This document shows, one piece after another, positions 1 through 8,670 of a stretch of DNA of 64,000 bases (position 1 is the first letter of the stretch; each line of letters begins with the position of its first letter). This DNA comes from Chloroflexota bacterium (GTDB taxonomy: Bacteria > Chloroflexota > Dormibacteria > Dormibacterales > Dormibacteraceae). The translations under genes and the position numbers were made by a program. Location of the stretch: NCBI GenBank assembly GCA_005882135.1, contig VBDR01000031.1:1-64000 (forward strand). The letters run 5' to 3'. The notes beneath the pieces were generated by a model. It saw nothing but the letters and a program-made list of their open reading frames with translations, was not told the origin of the DNA and did not search any database.

Positions 1-22
1 CTCGTCGTCGAGCTGTCTGTTC

Positions 23-1954
23 TTACGGGTCGATTATCACCGTGCAGGTATAGGTGCCGGGCTTCAGGCCGTTGGCAGTGACGTTCTCCGGATCGCCAAA
101 CGTGGTGGCAGATGGCTGAGGCGAGTTTCCAATGTCGGCGCTGGCGCTGTCGACACAGGTGATTCTGGACTTGGTGCCACCCGTCGCCTCGCTCGTAACC
201 GTGATCGTAAGGTCCGTTAGCGGCGTGTCTTTGAAGGTCAGGGACTCGCCACCAAACGAAGTGTCGCTGCATTTCGCCATGTGGCTCACAGCCACCGAGT
301 GGGTCGTGGCGTCATCGATCGAGTAACCGGTCGGCGCTGCCTTCTCCGTCACGTAGTACGTGGCAAAGCCCAAGTTGTCCACGCAAACGGAGCCGTCCGT
401 GCCCGAGACAAGATCATCGCTCCCGGTCTTGGCTGGAGCGCACGGCTTCGCCACAGTGTACGGACCGTTGTTGGTGCAGAGCTCGAAATGCGCGCCCGAA
501 AGGGCGGTTGCCGCAGGCTTGCTGGAGATCTTCGAGATCTTGATCGCCCCCAGCTGCTGCTGATTGGTGTAGGTGCATGTGACCGTGGCGCCCTGTGCAA
601 CGGTGATGTCCGCCTGCGTCGGCGTGGTCGCGTCTTGCGCCCCGCCGGTTGTGCAGACCAGACTCTCGAGTAGCCAACCTCCTGGCAAGGTCTCGTTCAC
701 CGTGTAGCTGCCTGGCTTCACGTTGGTGATGTCCTCGGTGTTGACTGAGTTGTCTCCGGTCGTGTTGCCGCTGTCGTTCAAGGTGAATGTGGTCGGAGGG
801 CCAGTGCTGTCGACGGCCTTGCTGAAAGTGGCGGCGTTGGTCCCAGCACTTGGGATGTCGGTGCTGTAGCTGAAGTTCTTGTCGACGCCGCGCGGGTCGG
901 TGTGCTTCTTGATCACGACCTCACCGCAGTTGGAAAGCTCGAACAGGCCAGGACCGACTAGGTCTTCCATGGCTGCTGAGCCGGAGTTGCCGGAGCTGCG
1001 GCTGACCCCTTCAGTCTGTCCGAAAGAGAGGCACGGCCCTGAGGACGTGAAGATGCCGGCATTGGTCAGGTCCGCCCCGGCCTCGCCGAACTCGTTAGTT
1101 CCAAGCGTTTCACCGGGCGGATTTGCTGCTGGGCCGGCCGTGTCCAGGACGGAACCGAATGTGTTCACCTTGGCTTCGGCGAACCCGGACGCTGACAGGT
1201 TAGTCGCAGTCCCCCAGCAGGGCGGAGAATCGCTGCCGATCTCACACGTCGACGTCGCCGAGGTAACCCAGCGCCTGAATGTCAGGCTAGGGTTGCTGGT
1301 GCTGCTGCCCTCGAAGTCGTAGACGAATAGCAAGTCACCTGCAGTCCGCTGGACCAGGCCATCTGACGCGGCGCCGCAAGCCGTCTTGCTCTGATTGAAT
1401 TCGAAACCCACGTGGGCCGAGGGCGACGTGGTGTTTTGCGCGATTCGGACCCACGCCAGCTCCAGGAAAACGTGGGTGGTGTTCGGGCTAGGAAAGCCCG
1501 TAACCGACTTGGTCGCGATGTAGATCCGCTTGAGGTCGTCCTTGTTCGGAGAACTCGTCCCGATCACGCCCGGGCAGTTGTCGTCTTGCTTGGTCCCACC
1601 CTTGAAGCCCGTGTCAGTGTTGGACTTCGAGGCGTCGGTTAATCCGATGAACGACCAGCCGTTCGCCGTCGTGTTCTTGGTCTGGTAGGGGGCGGTCCCC
1701 GTATAGGTTCCACCGGAGAAGCTATTCCAGTCGGTGTATCCCGTGTTGTCGACGGCAAGGTTGCCGTCGTTGTCTTCGAACTGCGCAGCCTGCCCTATGA
1801 GCCCGGGGAGAGCTGCAAATGCTGAAAGACTGAACGTGACTGTTAGAGCGCCGACCGCGATGATGGCGATGCCGGCGCCGCTCCACGAGCGTGAGCTTCG
1901 CCAGCGACGTGGTAGGGCCGATCGCAGAGCCCTTAGTCGAAATTCCAAATTCAT
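23..1954 (-). CDS. Secreted surface protein with SpaA/prealbumin-like repeats
   Basis: The 643-residue product has a basic N-terminus and a hydrophobic stretch at about residues 27-47 (IAIIAVGALTVTF, then SAFAALPG), which reads as a signal peptide. Residues about 48-340 are Ser/Thr/Gly/Asn-rich and unrecognised. From about 345 (KKHTDPRG) to 462 (CTYTNQQQ) lies a prealbumin-like module. A SpaA-like module follows (KISKISSKP, ALSGAHFELC, YVTEKAAPTGY) and then a third beta-rich tail. Such modules form stalks of Gram-positive surface proteins. There is no LPxTG motif or C-terminal membrane anchor, so it is probably secreted or held non-covalently. Two 60-base lines sampled by eye were about 60-62% GC, against about 68% for one sampled line in tadA, which hints at foreign or relaxed origin. 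It is divergent from uppS. The exact function is unknown. Confidence 0.75.
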   Translation of the reverse strand: MNLEFRLRALRSALPRRWRSSRSWSGAGIAIIAVGALTVTFSLSAFAALPGLIGQAAQFEDNDGNLAVDNTGYTDWNSFSGGTYTGTAPYQTKNTTANGWSFIGLTDASKSNTDTGFKGGTKQDDNCPGVIGTSSPNKDDLKRIYIATKSVTGFPSPNTTHVFLELAWVRIAQNTTSPSAHVGFEFNQSKTACGAASDGLVQRTAGDLLFVYDFEGSSTSNPSLTFRRWVTSATSTCEIGSDSPPCWGTATNLSASGFAEAKVNTFGSVLDTAGPAANPPGETLGTNEFGEAGADLTNAGIFTSSGPCLSFGQTEGVSRSSGNSGSAAMEDLVGPGLFELSNCGEVVIKKHTDPRGVDKNFSYSTDIPSAGTNAATFSKAVDSTGPPTTFTLNDSGNTTGDNSVNTEDITNVKPGSYTVNETLPGGWLLESLVCTTGGAQDATTPTQADITVAQGATVTCTYTNQQQLGAIKISKISSKPAATALSGAHFELCTNNGPYTVAKPCAPAKTGSDDLVSGTDGSVCVDNLGFATYYVTEKAAPTGYSIDDATTHSVAVSHMAKCSDTSFGGESLTFKDTPLTDLTITVTSEATGGTKSRITCVDSASADIGNSPQPSATTFGDPENVTANGLKPGTYTCTVIIDP

Positions 1955-2040
1955 TCTCCTCGTTTCAACGCTCCCTCACTCGCCGCGCGCAAGCGGCCTG
2001 AGGTGAACCGTCAAACGGTGCTTCCTACTGCGGCATCTCA

Positions 2041-2125
2041 GTCTCAGGAGAGCTGCCCGATTGCCGTTCGCGCGAAAGCGCGAAAGCTGCAAGCAAAAAC
2101 GCGTCGGTCGGCTCTCCCTGATAGC
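2041..2125 (+). ncRNA. Structured intergenic element, unknown class
   Basis: Between the surface-protein gene and uppS, 2045-2053 (CAGGAGAGC) pairs with 2111-2120 with a one-base bulge. It encloses a perfect 7-bp hairpin at 2067-2084 (TTCGCGC/GCGCGAA) closed by a GAAA tetraloop when read on the plus strand. A GNRA loop favours a plus-strand RNA, but the element could also be the leader of the minus-strand surface protein. I could not match it to a riboswitch class that I know. Confidence 0.35.
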
Positions 2126-2165
2126 TGCCCAGGCTCAGGCTGGGGGCGGGCACCCTCTCTTTTTC
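2126..2165 (+). terminator. Possible intrinsic terminator
   Basis: TGCCC (2126-2130) can pair with GGGCA (2148-2152) around a GC-rich interior, and is followed by a pyrimidine-rich run ending in five T (2160-2164). It sits directly after the structured element and before uppS, as a plus-strand terminator or attenuator would. The stem interior is imperfect. Confidence 0.35.
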
Positions 2166-2178
2166 ACGGTTCGGTTAG

Positions 2179-2970
2179 TTGATTGGAATGTTGAGTCCAG
2201 AAAAGCGCGTGTCAATGGGACAACGGTCCCCTTTGAGCACTGCTTGTGATTTAGACCGGCGTGACGAGCGGCCAACCGGCCGATGCTCCTCCAGCGACGG
2301 ATTACGCGCCGGCCGGTACGCTTTGCTCACCGGCCACCGCCAGGGCGTGCGTGCGATCAAGCGAGTGCTCCAGGCATGCGAGGACCTGGGTGTGCACGAC
2401 CTGTCCATCTATGCGTTCTCGACCGAGAACTGGGCGCGTCCGCGGGCTGAGGTGCGGGCGCTGATGCGGCTCTTCCACGAGACGATGCAGCGCGAGATCG
2501 AGGAGATGCACCGCCGCGGCGTGCGCATCGTGGTGAGCGGCCGTCGCGATGGCCTCTCCCCGCGGATGATCCAGCGCATCGACGAAGCGATGGCGCGGAC
2601 CGCCAAGAACCGCAACGGAGTGCTCAACGTCTGCCTCAACTACGGGGGCCGGGCCGAGATCGTGGACGCCGTGCGCGCCCTGATTCGCGACGGTGTCTCA
2701 GGGCAAGATGTCGATGAAGACGCCATCTCGTCGCACATGTATCAGCCGGAGCTTCCCGATCCCGACCTCATCATCCGCACCGCCGGGGAGCGGCGAGTCA
2801 GCAACTTCCTGCTCTGGCAGGGGGCGTACGCGGAGATGCTCGTGTCCGAAACCCTGTGGCCCGACTTCGGCGTCGACGACCTCAAGGCGGCGTTGGCCGA
2901 CTATGCCTCGCGGGTTCGTCGATTCGGGGCGCGACCCGAAGATGAGAAGGTCGCGAGAGGGGCCGGATGA
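2179..2970 (+). CDS. uppS: Undecaprenyl diphosphate synthase, N-terminus lost or replaced
   Basis: UppS condenses isopentenyl units onto farnesyl diphosphate to make the C55 carrier lipid for cell-wall synthesis. From GHRQGVRAIKR (codon at about 2332) onward the protein is a textbook cis-prenyltransferase: YAFSTENWARP, LNYGGRAEIVDA, and the substrate-binding RTAGERRVSNFLLWQ. The N-terminal motif MDGNGRWA, with the catalytic Asp and diphosphate-binding Arg, is missing. The about 50 residues upstream look non-homologous, and the other two forward frames do not contain the motif either. The only in-frame starts are a TTG at 2179 and an ATG nearby. It overlaps cdsA by ATGA. It may be a broken gene, a rearrangement product or an assembly join. 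Confidence 0.7.
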   Translation: MIGMLSPEKRVSMGQRSPLSTACDLDRRDERPTGRCSSSDGLRAGRYALLTGHRQGVRAIKRVLQACEDLGVHDLSIYAFSTENWARPRAEVRALMRLFHETMQREIEEMHRRGVRIVVSGRRDGLSPRMIQRIDEAMARTAKNRNGVLNVCLNYGGRAEIVDAVRALIRDGVSGQDVDEDAISSHMYQPELPDPDLIIRTAGERRVSNFLLWQGAYAEMLVSETLWPDFGVDDLKAALADYASRVRRFGARPEDEKVARGAG

Positions 2971-3809
2971 CCACCAACAATCCACTGCTGGCCAAAGGCT
3001 GGAAGCCCAGCCCGCTGATGGTGCGCATCCTCACCGCCTTCGTCTTCCTCGGCGTGGTCATCGGGCTCGTGCTCGCGGGCATCTACGGCGTCTACCTGCT
3101 GGTGCTGATCCTCGGCGGGCTGGCCCTGTACGAGTTCAACGGGCTGTCCGACCTGATGGGCTCGCGCGCGCCGGCCTGGCTGCTCTACCCGCTCGGCATC
3201 TTCTTCGCGTTCAGCGGCACGGTCCTGAAGGAGGTCGACGTCACCCTCGTGCTCGCGCTCGCGCTGGTCGGCGGGCTGGGCGCGTTCCTCTTTCTTCCTG
3301 GCCGCCGGCAGGGGCTGAGCCGCTGGGCGATGGGCCTGGCCGGGGCCCTGTACGTCGGCATGCCGTTCAACTTCTACCTGCTCCTGTACACGTCCAAGCC
3401 GAACGGCCTGGTGTGGACGCTGTTCACGATCTTGGCCGCCGTCGCCAGCGATGCGGCCGCCCTGCTGGTCGGGAGTCGAATCGGCCGGCACCCATTCTTT
3501 GCAGCGATCAGCCCCAAGAAGACGCTCGAAGGCGCGATCGCGGGTGTGATCGGATCGGTGCTGGTGATGCTGATCGGGGTCTCGGCGGTGCTCGGCCTGA
3601 ACCCGCTGCATGCGATCGCGCTTGGTGTGCTGGTCGGCACCAGCGCCGAGGTGGGGGACCTGGTCGAGTCGCAGATGAAGCGCCTGGCCGAGGTCAAGGA
3701 CTCCTCGCATCTGATCCCGGGCCACGGTGGCGTGCTGGACCGCCTGGACTCGATCCTGTTCCCGCCGATCCTCGTCTATCTATACGTGATGGTTTTCCAT
3801 CTGCTCTAG
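2967..3809 (+). CDS. cdsA: Phosphatidate cytidylyltransferase
   Basis: This enzyme makes CDP-diacylglycerol from phosphatidate and CTP, the branch point for phospholipid synthesis in the membrane. The 280-residue protein is strongly hydrophobic with about seven or eight membrane spans. It ends with the CDP-alcohol transferase signature SQMKRLAEVKDSSHL then GHGGVLDRLDS, which holds the conserved Lys-Asp and Asp-Arg-x-Asp residues. The ATG overlaps the uppS stop by four bases (ATGA), so the two are coupled. Its length is typical of the family. Confidence 0.95.
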   Translation: MTTNNPLLAKGWKPSPLMVRILTAFVFLGVVIGLVLAGIYGVYLLVLILGGLALYEFNGLSDLMGSRAPAWLLYPLGIFFAFSGTVLKEVDVTLVLALALVGGLGAFLFLPGRRQGLSRWAMGLAGALYVGMPFNFYLLLYTSKPNGLVWTLFTILAAVASDAAALLVGSRIGRHPFFAAISPKKTLEGAIAGVIGSVLVMLIGVSAVLGLNPLHAIALGVLVGTSAEVGDLVESQMKRLAEVKDSSHLIPGHGGVLDRLDSILFPPILVYLYVMVFHLL

Positions 3810-4934
3810 ATGACGCGGCCCATCAATGTCGTCGTGCTCGGCGCCACCGGGTCGATCGGCCAGCAAACCCTGGACGTGATCGACCGCAACCCTGGCCGCT
3901 TCAAGCTCTTCGGGTTGACGGAGGGCGTTCGCTCGACCAACCGGCAAGCCGAATTTCTTGTTCAGGGCAAGGCCGGCGAATCCGACTTCGACGCCCAGGT
4001 CGAGGCGATGGTCACCGACCCGCGCTGCGACCTGGTGGTGGTGGCGATCCCGGGCGCTCGGGCCCTGATGCCGACCATGTCCGCTCTGAAAGCCGGCAAG
4101 GAGGTCGCCCTTGCGACCAAGGAGGTGCTGGTGATGGCGGGCGCGCTCGTGATGAAGGCGGCCGCCGGTCGCGCGCAGGGTGCATTTCCAATCGCCAAGA
4201 GCATCCGGCCGATCGACAGCGAGCACAGTGCGATCTGGCAGTGCCTATGGGGTGAGGAGCGCGAGAACGTGCGCCGCCTGATCCTCACCGCGAGCGGCGG
4301 CCCTTTCTGGGCCCACCCCGACCTCGACCTGGACCAGGTGACGGTGGAGCAGGCGCTCAACCATCCGCGCTGGTCAATGGGGCCAAAGGTCACCGTCGAC
4401 TCCGCGACTCTGATGAACAAGGGCCTGGAGCTGATCGAGGCGCACCACCTTTTTGGCATCCCCCTGGACGCCATCTCGGTGTCCATCCATCCCCAGAGCG
4501 TCGTTCACTCTCTCGTCGAGTTCGTCGACGGCTCCCTCAAGGCGCAGCTCGGCAGGCCCGACATGCGGCTGCCGATCGCGGTCGCCCTGGCCTATCCCGA
4601 CCGGCTGCCCGACGCGGTGCCGCCGACCACGCTCTCCGAGCTCAGCGGCCTCGAGTTCCAGGAGCTGGACGAGAAGCGGTTTCCGAGCGTCCGGCTCGCC
4701 CGGGAAGCGGCGGCCACGGGGGGCGGTCATCCCGCCGTCCTCAATGCCGCCAACGAAGAGGCCGTGAACGCTTTCCTGGGGCGGGAAATCCCTTTCAGCG
4801 GCATCGTGCGCACGGTGGAGCGCGCTCTCAGCGCATTCACAGGCTCCGGCGGCAGCCTCGACCAGATCCTGGAAGCGGATCGCTGGACGCGGGCTTACAT
4901 CCGGAATGAGTCCGGTAGTCTGAGGGCCACATGA
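3810..4934 (+). CDS. dxr: 1-deoxy-D-xylulose 5-phosphate reductoisomerase
   Basis: Dxr (IspC) carries out the first committed step of the MEP isoprenoid pathway, the NADPH-dependent conversion of DXP to MEP. The protein has the N-terminal Rossmann motif VVVLGATGSIGQQTLDVI, then ALATKEVLVMAG, the metal-binding PIDSEHSAIWQCL, the substrate loop LTASGGPFW, and HPRWSMGPKVTVDSATLMNK. At 374 residues it is of family size. The ATG follows the cdsA stop with no gap, and the 3' end overlaps rseP by ATGA. With ispG nearby, it makes this block an isoprenoid-lipid operon. Confidence 0.97.
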   Translation: MTRPINVVVLGATGSIGQQTLDVIDRNPGRFKLFGLTEGVRSTNRQAEFLVQGKAGESDFDAQVEAMVTDPRCDLVVVAIPGARALMPTMSALKAGKEVALATKEVLVMAGALVMKAAAGRAQGAFPIAKSIRPIDSEHSAIWQCLWGEERENVRRLILTASGGPFWAHPDLDLDQVTVEQALNHPRWSMGPKVTVDSATLMNKGLELIEAHHLFGIPLDAISVSIHPQSVVHSLVEFVDGSLKAQLGRPDMRLPIAVALAYPDRLPDAVPPTTLSELSGLEFQELDEKRFPSVRLAREAAATGGGHPAVLNAANEEAVNAFLGREIPFSGIVRTVERALSAFTGSGGSLDQILEADRWTRAYIRNESGSLRAT

Positions 4935-5989
4935 ACGTCTTTTTGGTGATCGTCGGCGTGGCAGGCATGTTCCTGCTCCTGATCGCGCCTCACGAAGCAG
5001 GCCACTTCGCGCTCGCCAAGCTGTTCAAGGTGCGCGTCATCGAGTTCTCGATCGGGGCCGGCGCCCGGCTGTGGTCGATGACTCGGGGCGGAACCCTGTA
5101 CGCGGTGCGTGCGATCCCGGTCATCGGCTATGTCCGCATGGGGGGGATGGAAGCCGGCGATTTCGAAGATCCCAACGGCTTCCACCGCAAATCTGCCTGG
5201 CAGCGGATCCTGATCCTTGCCGCCGGGCCGGCGGCCAACTTCCTGGTGGCCATGATCCTGGTGGCGGCCTTGGGGCTGACGCAGCTCAACGACGATCCCG
5301 GCAAGGTCGCCAGGGTGGTACCGGGTTCGCCGGCTGCCGCGGCCGGATTCCAGGCCGGCGACAGGCTGCGTACAGTGGAGGGCCGGCCGATCACGGCGCC
5401 GGACCAGCTCCGAAAGGTCGAGAACGCAGCGCCGGGCGCGGCCATCGTGGTCAGCGGCGTCCACACGAACGGTCAGCCTTTCACCTACATCGTCACGCCG
5501 CAGTGCCCCAAGCCGAATCAGTGCCAGATCGGCCTGAGCGTGATGGGGGTGATCACCGTCAAAGACGCGGTCCTCAACGGCGCCGCCTTCCCGTTCGTGG
5601 CCGTGAACAACCTGGTCCAGGGACTCAGCCAGCTGGTGACCGGCCAGGTTCCGGGTGGATTGCTCGGGCCGAACGGCTTCACGGGCCCGATCGGCATTGC
5701 GTACGTCACGGAGCAGTCGGTCTCGCTCGGTCTTGGCACCTATGTTTTCTTCGTCGCCCTGCTCTCCGTCGCGCTCGGCTTCACCAACCTGCTGCCGTTC
5801 CTGGCTCTGGATGGAGGCCGGGTGGTCGTGGTGCTCATCGAGGTGCTTCGCCGCAGGCCGTTCGACCGCGCCAGCGAGCTCAACTTCCAGCGCATCGGAC
5901 TGGTGGCGCTGCTCGGCCTGGCGGCGTTGATCAGCTTCCTCGACATCCAGCGGATCGCGATGGGCCAGTTCCCCGGGCTCGAACGTTGA
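4931..5989 (+). CDS. rseP: Site-2-type RIP metalloprotease (RseP/RasP family)
   Basis: This is a membrane zinc protease that cleaves transmembrane segments of anti-sigma factors or remnant signal peptides. The zinc motif HEAGH is in the first span (about residues 22-26). A PDZ domain lies at about 120-200 (ARVVPGSPAAAAGFQAGD). The third zinc ligand is in NLLPFLALDGGRVV near residue 293. Its 352 residues and four spans are normal for the family. It is coupled to dxr by ATGA. The substrate is unknown; no anti-sigma factor with a transmembrane segment is seen in the window. Confidence 0.93.
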   Translation: MNVFLVIVGVAGMFLLLIAPHEAGHFALAKLFKVRVIEFSIGAGARLWSMTRGGTLYAVRAIPVIGYVRMGGMEAGDFEDPNGFHRKSAWQRILILAAGPAANFLVAMILVAALGLTQLNDDPGKVARVVPGSPAAAAGFQAGDRLRTVEGRPITAPDQLRKVENAAPGAAIVVSGVHTNGQPFTYIVTPQCPKPNQCQIGLSVMGVITVKDAVLNGAAFPFVAVNNLVQGLSQLVTGQVPGGLLGPNGFTGPIGIAYVTEQSVSLGLGTYVFFVALLSVALGFTNLLPFLALDGGRVVVVLIEVLRRRPFDRASELNFQRIGLVALLGLAALISFLDIQRIAMGQFPGLER

Positions 5990-5994
5990 TAGCG

Positions 5995-7110
5995 ATGGTC
6001 ACGCGCCGCAAGGCGATCCCGGTCAATGTCGGCGGCGTCGTCATCGGAGGCGCGGCGCCGATTGCTGTGCAGACGATGACCAAGACCGACACGCGGGACG
6101 TCAAGGCGACGCTGCGCCAGATCCACGAGCTGAAAGAGGCAGGCTGCGAGATCGTGCGGCCGGCCGTGCCCGACCGAGAGGCGGCGGAGGCGCTCAAGGA
6201 GATCGTCAAGGGATCGCCACTGCCGGTGATCGCGGACATCCATTACGACCACACGCTGGCGCTCCTGGCGATCGAGGCGGGCGTGCATTGCCTGCGCCTC
6301 AACCCCGGCAACCTCCCCGACCGCGAGAAGGTGGTCAAGGTGGTGAACGCGGCCAAGGAACGCGAGATCCCATTTCGCATCGGCGTCAACGCCGGGTCGC
6401 TGCCCGAAGAGGTGCACAAGAGCCTGCGCGAGCAGCACCGCATCGACCGCGACGACCGGGAGCGGACAGCAGACCGGATGGTCGAGGTGGCGCTGGGACA
6501 CTGCAAGATCCTCGAGGACCTCGATTACGGTCCCGGCTACATCAAGGTCTCGCTGAAGGCGACTGATGTGTGGACCAACATCATGGCCAACCGAAAGTTC
6601 GCCGCCGCGCGGCAATACCCGATCCATCTCGGCGTCACCGAGTCAGGTCCGGTGGAGGCGGGCAGCATCCGCAGCTCGGTTGGGCTCGGCATCCTGCTGA
6701 GCGAGGGAATCGGCGACACGATCCGGGTGTCACTCGCGACATCCGATCCACGAGAAGAAGTACGCGTGGCGCACGAGATCCTGAAGACGCTGGCCTTCCG
6801 CAATGAGAGCCCGACCCTCATCGCCTGCCCCACGTGCGGGCGGCTCGAGTACGACATGGTGCCGACTGTGAATGCGGTCGAGGCCTATATAGCGAAGCTC
6901 AAGGTGCCGATCACCGTCGCGGTCATGGGTTGCGTCGTCAACGGCCCGGCGGAAGCCCGGCACGCGGACATCGGCGTGACGGGCGGCCGCGGTAAGGGCG
7001 TGATCTTCAAGAAAGGTACCCTGTACCGGACCGTGCCCCAGGAGGAACTGCTTCCAGTGCTGCTGGCTGAGATCGACGCGATCGCCGCAGAGGCTGCGCT
7101 CCCGCGCTAG
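5995..7110 (+). CDS. ispG: 4-hydroxy-3-methylbut-2-enyl diphosphate synthase
   Basis: IspG (GcpE) converts MEcPP to HMBPP with a 4Fe-4S cluster, the penultimate MEP-pathway step. The protein begins MVTRRKAIPVNVGG at the ATG 5995; a TTG at 5986, overlapping the rseP stop, is a possible alternative. It has the TIM-barrel motifs MTKTDTRDVKATLRQI, ADIHYDH and LRLNPGN, and cluster cysteines in CPTCGR and GCVVNGPAEA. The usual NGPGE reads NGPAE here, with the catalytic Glu kept. At 371 residues it is the short bacterial form. A palindromic repeat follows the gene. Confidence 0.96.
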   Translation: MVTRRKAIPVNVGGVVIGGAAPIAVQTMTKTDTRDVKATLRQIHELKEAGCEIVRPAVPDREAAEALKEIVKGSPLPVIADIHYDHTLALLAIEAGVHCLRLNPGNLPDREKVVKVVNAAKEREIPFRIGVNAGSLPEEVHKSLREQHRIDRDDRERTADRMVEVALGHCKILEDLDYGPGYIKVSLKATDVWTNIMANRKFAAARQYPIHLGVTESGPVEAGSIRSSVGLGILLSEGIGDTIRVSLATSDPREEVRVAHEILKTLAFRNESPTLIACPTCGRLEYDMVPTVNAVEAYIAKLKVPITVAVMGCVVNGPAEARHADIGVTGGRGKGVIFKKGTLYRTVPQEELLPVLLAEIDAIAAEAALPR

Positions 7111-7115
7111 CCCTT

Positions 7116-7169
7116 CACCTCCCCACTTGCTGGGGAGGTGGTCGCGAAGCGGCCGGAGGGGGCGACCCC
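7116..7169. repeat. GC-rich palindromic intergenic repeat, copy 1
   Basis: CACCTCCCC (7116-7124) and GGGGAGGTG (7132-7140) form a perfect 9-bp inverted repeat with a 7-base loop, followed by a GCGGCCGGAGGGG-type tail. It fills the gap between ispG and proS and resembles copies at 30712, 57601, 57674 and 63696. Confidence 0.7.
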
Positions 7170-7201
7170 TTTAGCATTCACCGTCAAGGATTGTTTCGCG
7201 C

Positions 7202-8668
7202 ATGAAACAGGAAACCGAAGAGCAGCAGGACTTCGTCAAAGAAGTCACCAAGATGTCCGACGACTTCGACCGCTGGTACACGGACGTGGTCCGCAAGGCC
7301 GAGCTGGCCGACTGGTCGGGTGTGCGAGGCATGATGGTTGTGCGCCCCTACGGCTGGGCGATGTGGGAGGCGATCATGCGCGCCTTCGACGACATGATCA
7401 AAGAGAGCGGGCATGAAAACTGGGCCTTCCCGCTGCTGATCCCACGCGAGTTCTTGCTGAAGGAAGCCGAGCACGTCGAAGGCTTCGCTCCTGAAGTCGC
7501 ATGGGTCACGAGGGCGGGCGGCGACATGCAGGAGCTCGAAGAGCCGCTCGCAGTCCGGCCCACGTCCGAGACGATCATCGGCCCGCTGATCAAGCGCTAC
7601 ATCCAGAGCCACCGCGACCTGCCCAAGCTGACCAATCAGTGGAACAGCGTGGTGCGCTGGGAGATGCGCTCGCGCCTTTTCCTGCGTAGCCGCGAATTCT
7701 GGTGGCAGGAAGGCCACACGTTCCATGCCTCCGCCGAAGAAGCAATCGACGAGGCGGCGATGATCCTCGACTACTACCGCTCGATTGCCGAGGACTGGCT
7801 CGCGGTCCCCGTGCTGACCGGTAAGAAGTCGCCCGCCGAGACGTTTCCGGGCGCGGTGCACACGCTCACCGTCGAAGGTCTGATGAAGGACGGGCTTGCT
7901 CTGCAGATGGGCACGTCGCACTACTTCGGACAGAACTTCGCCCGCGCCTACGACATCTCCTTTTCCAACAAGGAGAACGAACGCGAGCTGTGCTACTCGA
8001 CCTCGTGGGGCATCAGCACGCGGTTGGTGGGCGCGATGGTGATGGCGCACGGCGACGACTCGGGCCTGATCGTTCCGCCCAGGGTCGCACCCATCCAGGT
8101 CGTCGTGGTGCCGATCTTTCGCGACGACGACAGCCGAGCCAAGGTCGAGAAGTTCATCAACAGCTGGACGCCGGACCTCAAAGTGGCCGGGATCCGGCAT
8201 CGAGTCGACTGGCGCGACGAGCGGCCCGGTGACAAGTACGCTCACTGGGAGCTGAAAGGCGTGCCGATTCGCCTGAACGTTGGCGCGCGCGACGCCGACG
8301 CGGGCCAGGTCGAGATGGTGGACCGGCTGTCGCGCGCGCGAGTGAGCGTGCCTGTAGCCGGGATCGGAAAGCGTCTGAGCGATGAGCTCGACTCGTTCCA
8401 GAAGAAGTTGTTCGAGCGAGCGCAGCAATTCCAGCGCGAGAACACCTTCGAGCTGGGAACGCTTGACGAGGTGGTCGCGCACTTCCGCGACCGCGGCGGC
8501 TTCGCGTGGACGCAATGGTGCGGCGACGGGGAAGAGGAAGCCCGCATCAAAAGCGAAGCCGGAGGCGTGACGATCCGCACGATCGACGAAGAGGCGAAGC
8601 CTTCGGGGAATTGCTTCGTGTGTGGCAAGCCGGCGAAATACCGCGTGGCTCTGGCCAAGGCTTACTGA
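7202..8668 (+). CDS. proS: Prolyl-tRNA synthetase, archaeal/eukaryal type
   Basis: It charges tRNA-Pro with proline. The 488-residue protein is the short form without the inserted editing domain of the Escherichia coli type. It has the class II motifs VRPTSETIIGPLIKRYI and RWEMRSRLFLRSREFWWQEG, a glycine-rich third motif region (LCYSTSWGISTRLVGAMVM), an anticodon-binding domain (VVVPIFRDDD), and the C-terminal domain typical of this subtype, ending CFVCGKPAKYRVALAKAY. The ATG 7202 is the first good start before the conserved FVKEVTKMSDDF. It closes the uppS-proS block and converges on the next gene. Confidence 0.96.
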   Translation: MKQETEEQQDFVKEVTKMSDDFDRWYTDVVRKAELADWSGVRGMMVVRPYGWAMWEAIMRAFDDMIKESGHENWAFPLLIPREFLLKEAEHVEGFAPEVAWVTRAGGDMQELEEPLAVRPTSETIIGPLIKRYIQSHRDLPKLTNQWNSVVRWEMRSRLFLRSREFWWQEGHTFHASAEEAIDEAAMILDYYRSIAEDWLAVPVLTGKKSPAETFPGAVHTLTVEGLMKDGLALQMGTSHYFGQNFARAYDISFSNKENERELCYSTSWGISTRLVGAMVMAHGDDSGLIVPPRVAPIQVVVVPIFRDDDSRAKVEKFINSWTPDLKVAGIRHRVDWRDERPGDKYAHWELKGVPIRLNVGARDADAGQVEMVDRLSRARVSVPVAGIGKRLSDELDSFQKKLFERAQQFQRENTFELGTLDEVVAHFRDRGGFAWTQWCGDGEEEARIKSEAGGVTIRTIDEEAKPSGNCFVCGKPAKYRVALAKAY

Positions 8669-8670
8669 AC

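Noticed and set aside
2041-2160. c-di-GMP, cobalamin, glycine or TPP riboswitch
   Set aside because: I compared remembered consensus elements on both strands and none matched convincingly.
2693-4255. 520-codon open frame on the plus strand over uppS, cdsA and dxr
   Set aside because: Arg/Pro/Ala-rich shadow frame; the other frames encode conserved CdsA and Dxr.
5071-5994. In-frame 5' extension of ispG across rseP
   Set aside because: The sequence is a shadow of rseP and has no homology; ATG 5995 starts the conserved IspG.
7184-8515. 443-codon minus-strand frame opposite proS
   Set aside because: Antisense shadow of a full-length ProRS.
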